Assembly: GCA_934394515.1 (NCBI GenBank)
Contig: CAKRRU010000019.1
Coordinates: 1-30,267 of the forward strand
Reading direction: 5' to 3'
Length of the DNA stretch: 30,267 nucleotides
DNA from: an uncultured Acetatifactor sp.
GTDB lineage: Bacteria > Bacillota > Clostridia > Lachnospirales > Lachnospiraceae
Every line of letters begins with the position of its first letter. The first letter of the stretch is position 1. Below, one piece after another: positions 15,256 to 24,217 of the stretch. The notes under the pieces were generated by a model. It was not told the DNA's origin. It was given only the letters and a program-made list of their open reading frames with translations, and made no database searches. Made by a program: the position numbers and the translations under genes.

Positions 15256-16383
15256 ATGCGATATGGTTTCACCACAGGCAGCTGTGCGGCAGCAGCGGCC
15301 AAAGCAGCCGCCTATATGCTCTTAAGCGGCAGGAAAAAAACAGAGATCACCATAGAGACTCCCAAGGGGATCCCTTATACCGCGCAGATCCTTGAAATTC
15401 GCCGGAGCGAGTGGGAGGTCAGCTGCGCTGTAAAAAAGGATGGTGGGGACGACCCGGATATCACTTCGGGAGCGCTGATTTTCGCCAAGGTTGCGAATGA
15501 AGAAAATGAGCTGCCACGGCATGCACAGGTTATCATCGACGGTGGGCAGGGTGTCGGTCGTGTGACGAAACCGGGGCTGGATCAGCCGGTAGGCAACGCC
15601 GCCATCAATCATGTACCCCGTGAGATGATCGAACGCGAAGTATTGCAGGTATGTCAGGTGATGGATTACAGGGGAACGCTATTCGTGGAAATTTCCGTCC
15701 CGGAAGGGGAAAAACTGGCGGAGAAGACCTTCAATCCGAGACTTGGAATCGTAGGCGGTATCTCTATCCTGGGGACCAGCGGTATCGTGGAACCCATGAG
15801 TACCCAGGCCATTCTGGATACGATCCGCGTGGAACTGCGGCAGCAGCGCGCACTCGGACGAGAGGAAGTGGTGATTTCACCGGGCAATTACGGACTGGAC
15901 TTTTTGAAAAATACGTATCACTACGATCTGGATAAAAGTGTGAAATGCAGTAACTTTATCGGACGGACCATTGATATGGCGGTGGAAGAGGGCTTCAAAC
16001 GCCTGCTCCTGGCAGGACATATCGGCAAACTGATCAAGGTAGCCGGCGGTATCATGAACACCCATTCCAGAGAGGCGGACTGCCGCATGGAACTGTTAAC
16101 TGCATTTGCTGTAAAATGTGGGGTAAATGCAAAAGATGCAGGAAAAATACTGGAATGCGTCACGACGGAAGAAGCAGTGCGCATTTTGCAGGAGTGCGGA
16201 AAATGCCGGGAAGTCATGGAGTATGCCATGGAACGCATTTTGTTTTATCTGGACAAACGGGCGCAGGGGAAACTTGCGATAGAATGTATTATGTATGCGA
16301 ATGAATTCGGAGCATTGGCGAAGAGTGAGGAGGCGGAAGCATGGTTTACTTTGTTGGCGCAGGAAGCGGCGCAGCAGATCTGA
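15256..16383 (+). CDS. cbiD: Cobalt-precorrin-5B (C1)-methyltransferase
   Basis: 375 residues from the ATG at 15256, which has GAGGAG at 15244-15249. The frame is open upstream to 15073 but that would overlap cbiC heavily and is not conserved. CbiD methylates C1 after ring contraction and deacylation. Diagnostic segments are MRYGFTTGSCAAAAAKAA at the start, VKKDGGDDPDITSGALI near 65, DGGQGVGRVTKPGLDQPVG near 96, GGISILGTSGIVEPMS near 168 and ISPGNYGLDF near 210, then LAGHIGKLIKVAGGIMNTHS near 251. It overlaps the start of cbiF by 43 bases. Confidence 0.96.
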   Translation: MRYGFTTGSCAAAAAKAAAYMLLSGRKKTEITIETPKGIPYTAQILEIRRSEWEVSCAVKKDGGDDPDITSGALIFAKVANEENELPRHAQVIIDGGQGVGRVTKPGLDQPVGNAAINHVPREMIEREVLQVCQVMDYRGTLFVEISVPEGEKLAEKTFNPRLGIVGGISILGTSGIVEPMSTQAILDTIRVELRQQRALGREEVVISPGNYGLDFLKNTYHYDLDKSVKCSNFIGRTIDMAVEEGFKRLLLAGHIGKLIKVAGGIMNTHSREADCRMELLTAFAVKCGVNAKDAGKILECVTTEEAVRILQECGKCREVMEYAMERILFYLDKRAQGKLAIECIMYANEFGALAKSEEAEAWFTLLAQEAAQQI

Positions 16384-17117
16384 TCACAGTGAGAGGCATG
16401 AGATTATTGCAGCAGGCGGATGTTATCATTTACGCAGGCTCCCTTGTGAATCCGGAACTGTTGCAATATGCGAAACCGGACTGTGAGATTCACAACAGTG
16501 CAAAACTGACGCTGGAAGAAGTATTGCAGATCATGCAGGAAGCGGAAGGACAAGGAAAAATGACGGTACGTCTGCATACCGGAGAACCCAGCATCTATGG
16601 TGCGGTACGGGAACAGATGGATGCGCTTGAAGAGCTTGGAATCTCTTATGAGAGCTGTCCCGGCGTCAGTGCCTGCTTCGGTGCGGCGGCGTCCCTGAAT
16701 CTGGAATATACCCTGCCGGATGTCTCCCAGACGCTGATCATTACGCGAATGGAAGGGAAGACCAAGGTACCGGAAAAGGAAAGTATCGAAAGCCTGGCAG
16801 CGCATCAGGCATCTATGGCGATTTATTTAAGTACCGGAATGTTAGAGGAATTAAGCCGCAGACTGATCGCAGGCGGTTATCTGGAGGACAGTCCGGCGGC
16901 ACTGGTCTATAAGGCAACCTGGCCGGAGGAAGAAGCCTATGTGTGTACGGTGGGAACTTTGGCACAGATCGCAGCAAAACACGGGATCACCAAGACGGCA
17001 CTGGTACTCGTGGGCGATGTGATCACCCACGGACATTATCAGAAGTCCAGACTGTATGCAGCGGATTTCTCCACAGAGTATCGTGCGGCGAAAACTGCTC
17101 CTGAACAGGACAGATAA
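16341..17117 (+). CDS. cbiF: Cobalt-precorrin-4 C11-methyltransferase
   Basis: 258 residues, the normal size of CbiF/CobM. It transfers a methyl group from S-adenosylmethionine to C11 of cobalt-precorrin-4. The class III tetrapyrrole methylase pattern is clear: MVYFVGAGSGAADLITVRG, then DVIIYAGSLVNPELL near 28, VRLHTGEPSIYGAVREQMDAL near 76, YESCPGVSACFGAAASLNLEY near 104, and TKTALVLVGDVI near 224. The start lies inside the end of cbiD and follows GAGGAGGCGG, so translation is probably coupled. Confidence 0.96.
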   Translation: MVYFVGAGSGAADLITVRGMRLLQQADVIIYAGSLVNPELLQYAKPDCEIHNSAKLTLEEVLQIMQEAEGQGKMTVRLHTGEPSIYGAVREQMDALEELGISYESCPGVSACFGAAASLNLEYTLPDVSQTLIITRMEGKTKVPEKESIESLAAHQASMAIYLSTGMLEELSRRLIAGGYLEDSPAALVYKATWPEEEAYVCTVGTLAQIAAKHGITKTALVLVGDVITHGHYQKSRLYAADFSTEYRAAKTAPEQDR

Positions 17118-17256
17118 CGGAACGAAGATATTAGTTCTAAATGGAAAAAGAATCGGTAGTTAGAGAAAAGTCCGGAGCATAATTCGTGTCAGAATGAAAA
17201 CATGATATAAAATAAAATGCCGAACACGGATGAGGTAGAGAGGAACGGTAGCAAGC

Positions 17257-18447
17257 GTGAAAATCAGTGTCATCAGTTTTACAAAACAGGGACAGATGCT
17301 TGCAGAGCGGATCAGAGAGTACATGGGCGAAGAGGACGAGATCACGGTCTATACGAAAGGCTCTTCTCAAAATGTGCAGGAACCGCAAGCAGTGATCAAC
17401 CGAACAAAACGCACGGAACAGGAAACAAACACAGCGAAGACAGCAGTGTCACAGAAAAACATGACAGAGGAAAGCATGACGGTATCGAAGAACCAGGATA
17501 CAATAGCGGTAACAATGAGCCTGTCGGAATGGACGGGCGCACAGATGGCAGCCCACCGCACCCTGGTATTTATCGGTGCCTGCGGTATCGCAGTCCGCGC
17601 AATTGCACCCTGGATCACGGATAAGCTGCATGACAGTCCGGTGATCGTCATGGATGAGCAGGGGCAGCATGTGATTCCTCTGCTGTCAGGACATGTAGGC
17701 GGTGCCAACGAACTTGCACTCCGGCTGTCGGAAGCCATCGGGGCAATTCCCGTGATCACTACAGCTACCGATCTGCATAGTAGTTTTGCCGTGGATCTGT
17801 TTGCAAAAAAGAATGACCTGTGGATATACAATAAAGAAGGCATTGCAAAAGTATCTGCCAAAGTGCTGGCAGGATCAGAAATCACGATGTGCGTCCGGAC
17901 AGGACATCTCGAAACCTGTGAAAACCTCCAGGACGGAATCAGACTGTGTGAGTATCCGCCTGAGGAGCCGGTAGATGTTCTTGTTACTGAGAATCATTCT
18001 GTCAGTGACACCGTGGAACGAGATTCATTAAAAGCACAGCTCATTCTGCACCCGAAAAAATATGTCCTCGGCGTCGGCTGTAAAAAAGAAACGGACAGCG
18101 CAAAACTGGAAGATTACCTGCAAAGTATTTTGGAACAGCAGGGAATCTCCATAGAAGAGATTGCAGCGCTTGCATCCATTGATGTGAAAAAAGACGAAGC
18201 ATGCCTGTTGAAATTCAGTGAAAAGCACAGGATCCCGTTTAGGACTTACTCTGCGCAGAAGTTACAGGCAGTCCCCGGAGAATTTCATGGTTCTGCTTTT
18301 GTGAAAAATACGGTAGGTGTGGATAATGTCTGCGAACGGGCGGCAATCTGTGCGGCAGGAGACGGCGGTCGGCTGATGTTGTCGAAGCAGGCGAATGACG
18401 GCATGACTGTGGCAATTGTAGAAAAAATATGGAAAGTAGCATTTTGA
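17257..18447 (+). CDS. cbiG: Cobalt-precorrin-5A hydrolase
   Basis: 396 residues with a GTG start that follows AGAGAGGAA. CbiG opens the delta-lactone of cobalt-precorrin-5A and releases acetaldehyde. The N-terminal part has KISVISFTKQGQMLAERI, then FIGACGIAVRAIAPWITDK near 104, SPVIVMDEQGQHVIPLLSGH near 127 and GGANELALRLSEAIGAIPVITTATD near 148. The C-terminal domain begins LGVGCKKETDS near 270 and ends with CERAAICAAGDGGRL. An unconserved polar insertion (about residues 40-85, Gln/Thr/Lys/Glu-rich) sits in the N-terminal domain. The 139-base gap after cbiF has no clear terminator. Confidence 0.94.
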   Translation: MKISVISFTKQGQMLAERIREYMGEEDEITVYTKGSSQNVQEPQAVINRTKRTEQETNTAKTAVSQKNMTEESMTVSKNQDTIAVTMSLSEWTGAQMAAHRTLVFIGACGIAVRAIAPWITDKLHDSPVIVMDEQGQHVIPLLSGHVGGANELALRLSEAIGAIPVITTATDLHSSFAVDLFAKKNDLWIYNKEGIAKVSAKVLAGSEITMCVRTGHLETCENLQDGIRLCEYPPEEPVDVLVTENHSVSDTVERDSLKAQLILHPKKYVLGVGCKKETDSAKLEDYLQSILEQQGISIEEIAALASIDVKKDEACLLKFSEKHRIPFRTYSAQKLQAVPGEFHGSAFVKNTVGVDNVCERAAICAAGDGGRLMLSKQANDGMTVAIVEKIWKVAF

Positions 18448-18464
18448 TAGAAATGAGGATTTTC

Positions 18465-19220
18465 ATGAGCAACAGAATCTATATCATAGGAATGGGTCCC
18501 GGCAGGGAAGAAATGATGACGGGAGAGGCAATCGCAGCTTTGGAACAGTCGGATGTGATCGTCGGTTACACCGTATATATCAAACTGTTGGGAGAACGCT
18601 TTGCAGGGAAAAGACTGCTGACGACTCCCATGAAGCAGGAGACGGAGCGGTGTGAACTGTGCTTCCGGGAAGCAGAGGCAGGGCGGCAGGTGGCACTGAT
18701 CTGCAGCGGAGATGCAGGTATCTATGGACTGGCTTCGCTGATGTACGAACTGGGCGCGGAGCATCCTGAGACGGAACTGGTCGTGATCCCGGGGATTACA
18801 GCAGCCAGCAGCGGAGCGGCAGTCCTGGGAGCCCCTCTGAACCATGATTTCTGCGTGATCAGTTTAAGCGATCTGCTGACACCCTGGGAGAAGATCGAGA
18901 AGCGGCTGCGTGCTGCCGCAATGGGAGATTTTGCCATGGCAATCTACAATCCTTCCAGCCATAAACGCAAGGATTATCTGCAGAGGGCCTGCGATATTTT
19001 ATTGGAGCAGATCGAGGGGGAACGCCCTTGCGGATATGTGGAAAATATCGGACGGGAAGGAACGCAAGTCTTTACCTGTACGCTGCGTGAGCTTAGGAAC
19101 CGTGAAGTCAATATGTTCACGACGGTATTCATCGGCAATTCCCAGACGAAGATCATAAACGGCAAACTGGTCACAAAGCGCGGATACCCCACGGAGCAGG
19201 GAAAGGCAGGCAACACATGA
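18465..19220 (+). CDS. cbiH: Cobalt-precorrin-3B C17-methyltransferase
   Basis: 251 residues from the ATG at 18465. TGAGGA at 18454-18459 is the ribosome site; a longer reading that starts upstream simply translates this site as MRIF. CbiH methylates C17 with ring contraction. It has the tetrapyrrole methylase pattern: RIYIIGMGPGREEMMTGEA, DVIVGYTVYIKLL near 35, LICSGDAGIYGLASLMYEL near 78, VVIPGITAASSGAAVLGAPLNHDFCVISLSD near 107, MAIYNPSSHKRKDYL near 158 and TTVFIGNSQT near 220. Its stop overlaps the start of the next gene by four bases (ATGA). Confidence 0.96.
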   Translation: MSNRIYIIGMGPGREEMMTGEAIAALEQSDVIVGYTVYIKLLGERFAGKRLLTTPMKQETERCELCFREAEAGRQVALICSGDAGIYGLASLMYELGAEHPETELVVIPGITAASSGAAVLGAPLNHDFCVISLSDLLTPWEKIEKRLRAAAMGDFAMAIYNPSSHKRKDYLQRACDILLEQIEGERPCGYVENIGREGTQVFTCTLRELRNREVNMFTTVFIGNSQTKIINGKLVTKRGYPTEQGKAGNT

Positions 19221-21379
19221 AGAAAATCGTAATATTTGCGGGAACCACAGAAGGCAGAAGATTATCGGAAGTACTCTCGGAGTCCGGAATCAGACATACC
19301 GTGTGTGTGGCGACGGAATACGGCGAGATCGTGATGCAGGAACAGACAGAGCCTGCCGTCCGGAACGGACAGCCGACGGTATCGATCCATCGGGGCAGGA
19401 TGGATGAGGAACAGATGCAGGTCTTTTTACGGGATGGTGCCTATGATATCGTAGTGGATGCGACACACCCGTATGCCAAAATCGTGACGGAAAATATCCG
19501 CGGTGCCGTAGCTTCGCTGAGTGGAGAGACAGAGATCCGGTATCTGCGTCTGCAGCGCAAGATTGACAGAAAAGCGCAAGACGTGGGCGATTTAAGGAAC
19601 CTCCGATATTTTGAAACGAACGAAGCCTGCGCGAAAGCGCTGGAGACGACGGAAGGCAATATTTTACTGACGACAGGCAGCAAGGAACTGGCTGTCTATT
19701 GCGCTTCCGGCAAATTAAACGACAAACTGTATGTGCGGATCCTGCCGGGCAGAGAAAGCCTGGAACTCTGCATGGCACAGGGAATCAAAGGACGACAGAT
19801 CCTGGCATTGCAGGGACCGTTTTCTGTGGAAATGAATCTGGCGATATTGAAGCAATACGACATCCGGCATCTGGTGACGAAGAACAGCGGACGCGCCGGC
19901 GGCTACCGGGAGAAGCTGGAAGCTGCAGAGAGGATCGGGATTCCCGTCTATGTGATCGAACCGGAAAATGCGGAAGCTAACATCACAAAAGACAGCTTTT
20001 CCTTTGAAGAGATCTGCCGGGAACTGGAACAGCTTTGCGGTGGTACCTTATCTTCGATATCAGAAACAGCAGAACTTAAGATCAGCCTGGCGGGGATCGG
20101 CATGGGCAGCACGGACAGCATGACGACAGAGGTACGGCAGGCCATAGCCGATGCAGACATTCTGTTGGGGGCTGACCGGATGATCCGGAGATATACGCCT
20201 AGCATAGAAAAAAAGCCTTATTATACCGCGGCACAGATCCTGCCCTACCTGTCACAGTTGCAGAAAGAGAGTATTACAACAGATATTTCAAATAAAATAA
20301 TACGTGTCGTGATCCTGTTCTCCGGAGATACCGGATTCTACAGCGGATGTGCAAAGCTGTACCGGGCATTGCAGGAGGCAATCGATACGGGAGAGATCCG
20401 GGGGCAGGTGCGGATCCTGCCGGGACTTTCTTCTGTGGCTTATCTGGCATCGCGCGTGGGAGTAAGCTACGAGGATGCTGCTGTTTTAAGCATGCACGGA
20501 AAGCGATTGTATCAGCTGGGAACTTGTGTCCGACAGCAGGAAAAGACTTTTTTACTGACATCGGGCAGAAAAGATATCGAAGAGATTGGGCGGATCCTGA
20601 CAGAGGCAGAACTGACAGATTGCAAAGTGACCGTAGGATGCCAATTATCTTATCCGAAAGAAAAGCTGATCACCTTGACACCGAAACAGTGCATGGAGCA
20701 GGCAGAGGTGTCTTTGGAGGAAGGCCTGTATACCTGTCTGATCAGGAATCCGAAGCCTAAGCCCGGGAGACTGACGCACGGAAGAGCGGACACTTGCTTC
20801 TTACGGGATGATCCGGAGGGTGCCGGGATGCTTCGCAGGACACCGATGACAAAAGAAGAGATCCGCGAAGTCAGCATCTGTAAGCTGCACCTGACCCAAA
20901 ACGCTGTGGTCTACGATATCGGCAGCGGCACTGGCTCTGTGGCAATAGAGATCGCCGGACTGTCCGCCGGGGTAAACATCTATGCGATAGAGAGAAAACC
21001 GGAAGCGGTGAAACTGCTCTATCAGAACCGGCAGTATTTTGGTATGGACAACATGCAGGTCATCGAAGCGTATGCACCGGAGGGACTGGAAGACCTGCCG
21101 GCACCGACCCATGCTTTCATCGGCGGCAGCGGCGGCCATTTAAAAGAGATACTGGAAACATTATACCGGAAGAATCCGCGAATGCGCGTCGTTATCAACG
21201 CCATCAGCATGGAGACCATTGCGGAGCTGAAGGAAGCGTTGGAAAGCTTCCCGGTGGAAGAAGCGGAGATCGTGCAGATGCAGGTGAACCGGGTAAAGAA
21301 GATCGGAAGTTATCATATGCCGCAGGCCGAGAATCCGGTGTGGATCTGTTCTTTCACGTTTTGTGAGAATGTAAATTGA
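19217..21379 (+). CDS. cbiJ/cbiET: Trifunctional CbiJ-CbiE-CbiT fusion
   Basis: 720 residues with three enzyme modules. Residues 1-265 are cobalt-precorrin-6A reductase CbiJ (KKIVIFAGTTEGRRLSEVL, then VVDATHPYAKIVTENIRGA near 77, LTTGSKELAVY near 155, VTKNSGRAGGYREKLEAA near 219). Residues about 288-500 are the CbiE methylase for C5 (LAGIGMGSTDSMTTEVRQAI, ILLGADRMIRRY, FSGDTGFYSGC, ILPGLSSVAYLASRVG). Residues about 535-720 are CbiT, the C15 methylase and decarboxylase (GMLRRTPMTKEEIRE, the SAM site YDIGSGTGSVAIEIAGL near 572, IERKPEA, FIGGSGGHLKEIL). CbiE-CbiT fusion is well known (CobL); adding CbiJ puts three consecutive late ring modifications on one chain. The order J-E-T matches the reaction order: reduction at 6A, then methylations. 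Confidence 0.94.
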   Translation: MKKIVIFAGTTEGRRLSEVLSESGIRHTVCVATEYGEIVMQEQTEPAVRNGQPTVSIHRGRMDEEQMQVFLRDGAYDIVVDATHPYAKIVTENIRGAVASLSGETEIRYLRLQRKIDRKAQDVGDLRNLRYFETNEACAKALETTEGNILLTTGSKELAVYCASGKLNDKLYVRILPGRESLELCMAQGIKGRQILALQGPFSVEMNLAILKQYDIRHLVTKNSGRAGGYREKLEAAERIGIPVYVIEPENAEANITKDSFSFEEICRELEQLCGGTLSSISETAELKISLAGIGMGSTDSMTTEVRQAIADADILLGADRMIRRYTPSIEKKPYYTAAQILPYLSQLQKESITTDISNKIIRVVILFSGDTGFYSGCAKLYRALQEAIDTGEIRGQVRILPGLSSVAYLASRVGVSYEDAAVLSMHGKRLYQLGTCVRQQEKTFLLTSGRKDIEEIGRILTEAELTDCKVTVGCQLSYPKEKLITLTPKQCMEQAEVSLEEGLYTCLIRNPKPKPGRLTHGRADTCFLRDDPEGAGMLRRTPMTKEEIREVSICKLHLTQNAVVYDIGSGTGSVAIEIAGLSAGVNIYAIERKPEAVKLLYQNRQYFGMDNMQVIEAYAPEGLEDLPAPTHAFIGGSGGHLKEILETLYRKNPRMRVVINAISMETIAELKEALESFPVEEAEIVQMQVNRVKKIGSYHMPQAENPVWICSFTFCENVN

Positions 21380-21462
21380 TAGAATAAGGCATTGATGCCT
21401 TGGCAGTATGGGAAGCAGAAGCATTGGTGCCGCAGGAAGGAAACGCATAAGGAGCAGAAAAC

Positions 21463-22974
21463 ATGGACAACTCCAACTCACAGGAAAAGAAAATACGACG
21501 CATCATGATCGCAGCCCCGGGGAGCGGCAGCGGCAAGACCACCATTACCTGCGCCTTGCTGCAGATACTGAAAGAACGGGGAGAAAATCTTTCGTCCTGT
21601 AAATGCGGTCCGGACTATATTGATCCCATGTTCCACAGACAGGTGTTGGGAGTGCCCGCAAGGAATCTGGACACCTTTTTTACCGGGGAAGAGCAGACGA
21701 GGGAGTTGTTCCTTCAGGGGCGCAGTGACGGAGATCTGGTAATCATGGAAGGCGTCATGGGACTGTATGACGGTCTGGGCGGTATTCGTGAGGAAGGTTC
21801 CTCTTATCATCTGGCAAAAGTAACGAACACTCCGATCGTACTGGCAGTAGATGCGAAAGGCATGGGAAAATCTGTGATTCCGTTGGTTGCAGGGTTTCTT
21901 GCCTATGACGAAGCACATCTGATCAAGGGTGTGATCTTCAATCGTATGTCCGCGGCGTATTATGAGATCTTAAAGCCCCTGGCGGAAGAAGAACTTGGAA
22001 TCGAAGTGCTTGGATTTTTCCCGGAGAATAAGACCTTACAGATCGCCAGCAGACATCTGGGACTTTTGCTGCCGAATGAACTGGAGAATCTGAAGGGACA
22101 GATTCAGACAGCGGCACAGAAATTGCAGGAGACAGTGGATATCCGGGGACTGCTACAGATTGCAGGGAATGCGGAGCCGCTATCAGTTGATAATTGCAAG
22201 GAGGAGCAGACGTCCAGGAAGCCTGCTGCCATGGAAGGTAATCGCAATATAACGATGCCGTCTATGGGAGATAACAGTATTGTGGAGACATGCAGATCTG
22301 TGGAAAAATGCATGTGTCAACAAGAGAAGCAATCCGCACAAAAACCGCGAATTGCCGTAGCCCGTGACGAAGCCTTCTGCTTTTATTACGAAGAAAACCT
22401 TCATATGCTCGAACAGACCGGGGCAGAACTGGTATTTTTCTCCCCGATCCATGACACCGCATTGCCCGAAAATATTCACGGACTGTTACTGGGCGGCGGT
22501 TATCCTGAGATCTATGCAAGACAGCTTTCAGAGAATGAAACTATGCGGGCGGCAGTGAGAGAAGCCGTCTTAGGCGGCATGCCCACAGTAGCGGAGTGCG
22601 GCGGTTTCCTGTATTTACATACGACACTGACAGACAGAGAAGGACATTCCTATCCGATGGCATGCGTCCTGCCCGGGAAATGCTTCGATACCGGGAAGCT
22701 TGTACGCTTCGGATATATTGAACTGGAAGAAAAGTGCGGACATTTCCTACTGCAGGGCAGCAGGATCCGCGGACATGAATTTCACTATTATGACAGCGAA
22801 GACAACGGAACCGACTGCACTGCTTATAAACCGACGACCGGCCGTAACTATGCCTGCATCCATACCGGAGAGAATTACTGGTACGGTTTCCCACATCTGT
22901 ATTATCCGTCTTGTCCTGAGTTCGCCGGAAGGTTTATAGAGAAAGCGCGGATGTTCGGGCAGGAGAGACAATGA
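21463..22974 (+). CDS. cbiA: Cobyrinate a,c-diamide synthase
   Basis: 503 residues, longer than the usual 455-460. CbiA amidates the a and c side chains of cobyrinic acid. The N-terminal ATPase domain has RIMIAAPGSGSGKTTITCAL near 11, CKCGPDYIDPMFH near 46, IMEGVMGLYDG near 91, and VLAVDAKGMGKS near 126. The C-terminal amidotransferase domain has RIAVARDEAFCFYYEENL near 298, LLLGGGYPEIYA near 342, nucleophile Cys in VAECGGFLYLH near 376, and the C-terminal GFPHLYYPSCPEFAGRFI. The extra length is a polar linker (about residues 240-297, CKEEQTSRKPAAMEGN onward) between the two domains. It is the last cobalamin gene in the window. Confidence 0.96.
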   Translation: MDNSNSQEKKIRRIMIAAPGSGSGKTTITCALLQILKERGENLSSCKCGPDYIDPMFHRQVLGVPARNLDTFFTGEEQTRELFLQGRSDGDLVIMEGVMGLYDGLGGIREEGSSYHLAKVTNTPIVLAVDAKGMGKSVIPLVAGFLAYDEAHLIKGVIFNRMSAAYYEILKPLAEEELGIEVLGFFPENKTLQIASRHLGLLLPNELENLKGQIQTAAQKLQETVDIRGLLQIAGNAEPLSVDNCKEEQTSRKPAAMEGNRNITMPSMGDNSIVETCRSVEKCMCQQEKQSAQKPRIAVARDEAFCFYYEENLHMLEQTGAELVFFSPIHDTALPENIHGLLLGGGYPEIYARQLSENETMRAAVREAVLGGMPTVAECGGFLYLHTTLTDREGHSYPMACVLPGKCFDTGKLVRFGYIELEEKCGHFLLQGSRIRGHEFHYYDSEDNGTDCTAYKPTTGRNYACIHTGENYWYGFPHLYYPSCPEFAGRFIEKARMFGQERQ

Positions 22975-22988
22975 AAATAAGATAAAAA

Positions 22989-23018
22989 TTCTCAATTTGA
23001 GAAAAGTTGTGTTATAAT
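22989..23018 (+). promoter_or_regulatory. Extended -10 promoter with overlapping inverted repeat
   Basis: TGT followed by TATAAT (23010-23018) forms an extended -10. The inverted repeat TTCTCA-ATT-TGAGAA (22989-23003) covers the place of the -35 hexamer and could be an operator or a weak hairpin at the end of cbiA. It lies 56 bases before the DUF362 gene. Confidence 0.5.
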
Positions 23019-23073
23019 CAATCTGACGGAATGCTTGAAAGCTTCCTGCGATAGAAAGGTATGGTTAGTAACT

Positions 23074-24204
23074 ATGGAAAAATCAAAAGTATATTTTACA
23101 GATTTCAGAACCCGTCTGGGAGAAGGACTTCCCACCAAATTAAAGCGTCTGATGAAGGCGGCGGGAATCGAAACTATTGATATGGATCATAAATTCGTTG
23201 CCATCAAGATGCATTTCGGTGAGCTTGGCAACTTAGGATATCTGCGTCCCAACTATGCGAAAGCCGTGGCGGATCTGGTGAAGGAGATGGGAGGAATCCC
23301 TTTTCTGACTGACTGTAATACGCTGTATCCCGGCAGTCGTAAGAATGCGATCGAGCATATGTATTGTGCATGGGAGAACGGTTTCACACCGCTGACTGTC
23401 GGCTGTCCCGTGATCATCGGTGACGGTCTGAAGGGTACGGATGATATCGAGGTGCCGGTAGCGGGCGGCGAATATGTGAAAAATGCAAAGATCGGCCGTG
23501 CCATCATGGATGCGGATATTTTTATTTCCCTGAATCATTTTAAGGGACATGAGACGGCAGGATTCGGCGGTGCCATTAAAAATATCGGCATGGGCTGCGG
23601 TTCCAGAGCGGGCAAGATGGAGCAGCATGCAGCGGGCAAGCCGGAGATCAATGAGAATCTGTGCCGCGGCTGTAAGCGCTGTATGAGAGAATGTGCCAAC
23701 AGCGGTCTGGTATATGATGAGACTACACACAAGATGCACATCGATCACGAGAAGTGTCTGGGCTGCGGACGCTGTATCGGAGCCTGCAACTTTGATGCGA
23801 TCCACAGTGGCTATGATGCGGCAACGAAGGATTTCAACTGCAAGATGGCAGAGTATGCCAAGGCTGTTGTCGACGGCAGACCGAATTTCCATATCTCACT
23901 GGTCGTGGATGTCTCTCCAAACTGTGACTGCCACAGTGAGAATGATGTGCCGATTCTGCCGAATATCGGAATGTTTGCTTCCTTTGACCCCCTGGCACTG
24001 GATCAGGCCTGCGTGGATGCCTGCCTGAAGCAGACACCGCTGCCGAACACACAGCTGACGGATGCCATGGCGGAGGAAGGCTTCTGTGATCATCACGATC
24101 ATTTTGAGAATACGACGCCCAATGCAGAGTACAAGACCTGCTTAGAGCATGCGGAGAAGATCGGTATCGGCAGCAGAGAGTATGAACTTGTTGTGATGAA
24201 GTAG
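23074..24204 (+). CDS. DUF362 protein with two [4Fe-4S] ferredoxin motifs
   Basis: 376 residues from the ATG at 23074 (MEKSKVYFTDFRTRLGEGL), the usual start of this family; the ribosome site AGAAAGG is somewhat distant. An N-terminal DUF362 domain (KMHFGELGNLGYLRPNYAK near 47, FLTDCNTLYPGSRKNA near 82, NHFKGHETAGFGGAIKN near 155) encloses a bacterial ferredoxin insert with CRGCKRCMREC near 196 and CLGCGRCIGAC near 228, each followed later by its fourth ligand region. The DUF362 domain then resumes (DVSPNCDCHSENDVPI). It is predicted to be a cytoplasmic iron-sulfur protein; its reaction is not established. It is downstream of cbiA but has its own promoter, and a glycosyltransferase gene follows by 13 bases. 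Confidence 0.9.
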   Translation: MEKSKVYFTDFRTRLGEGLPTKLKRLMKAAGIETIDMDHKFVAIKMHFGELGNLGYLRPNYAKAVADLVKEMGGIPFLTDCNTLYPGSRKNAIEHMYCAWENGFTPLTVGCPVIIGDGLKGTDDIEVPVAGGEYVKNAKIGRAIMDADIFISLNHFKGHETAGFGGAIKNIGMGCGSRAGKMEQHAAGKPEINENLCRGCKRCMRECANSGLVYDETTHKMHIDHEKCLGCGRCIGACNFDAIHSGYDAATKDFNCKMAEYAKAVVDGRPNFHISLVVDVSPNCDCHSENDVPILPNIGMFASFDPLALDQACVDACLKQTPLPNTQLTDAMAEEGFCDHHDHFENTTPNAEYKTCLEHAEKIGIGSREYELVVMK

Positions 24205-24217
24205 AAAGGAAGAAATC

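Noticed and set aside
17118..17256. Promoter or riboswitch in the gap between cbiF and cbiG
   Set aside because: No convincing -35/-10 pair, B12 box or terminator was found; the gap appears to be plain operon spacer.
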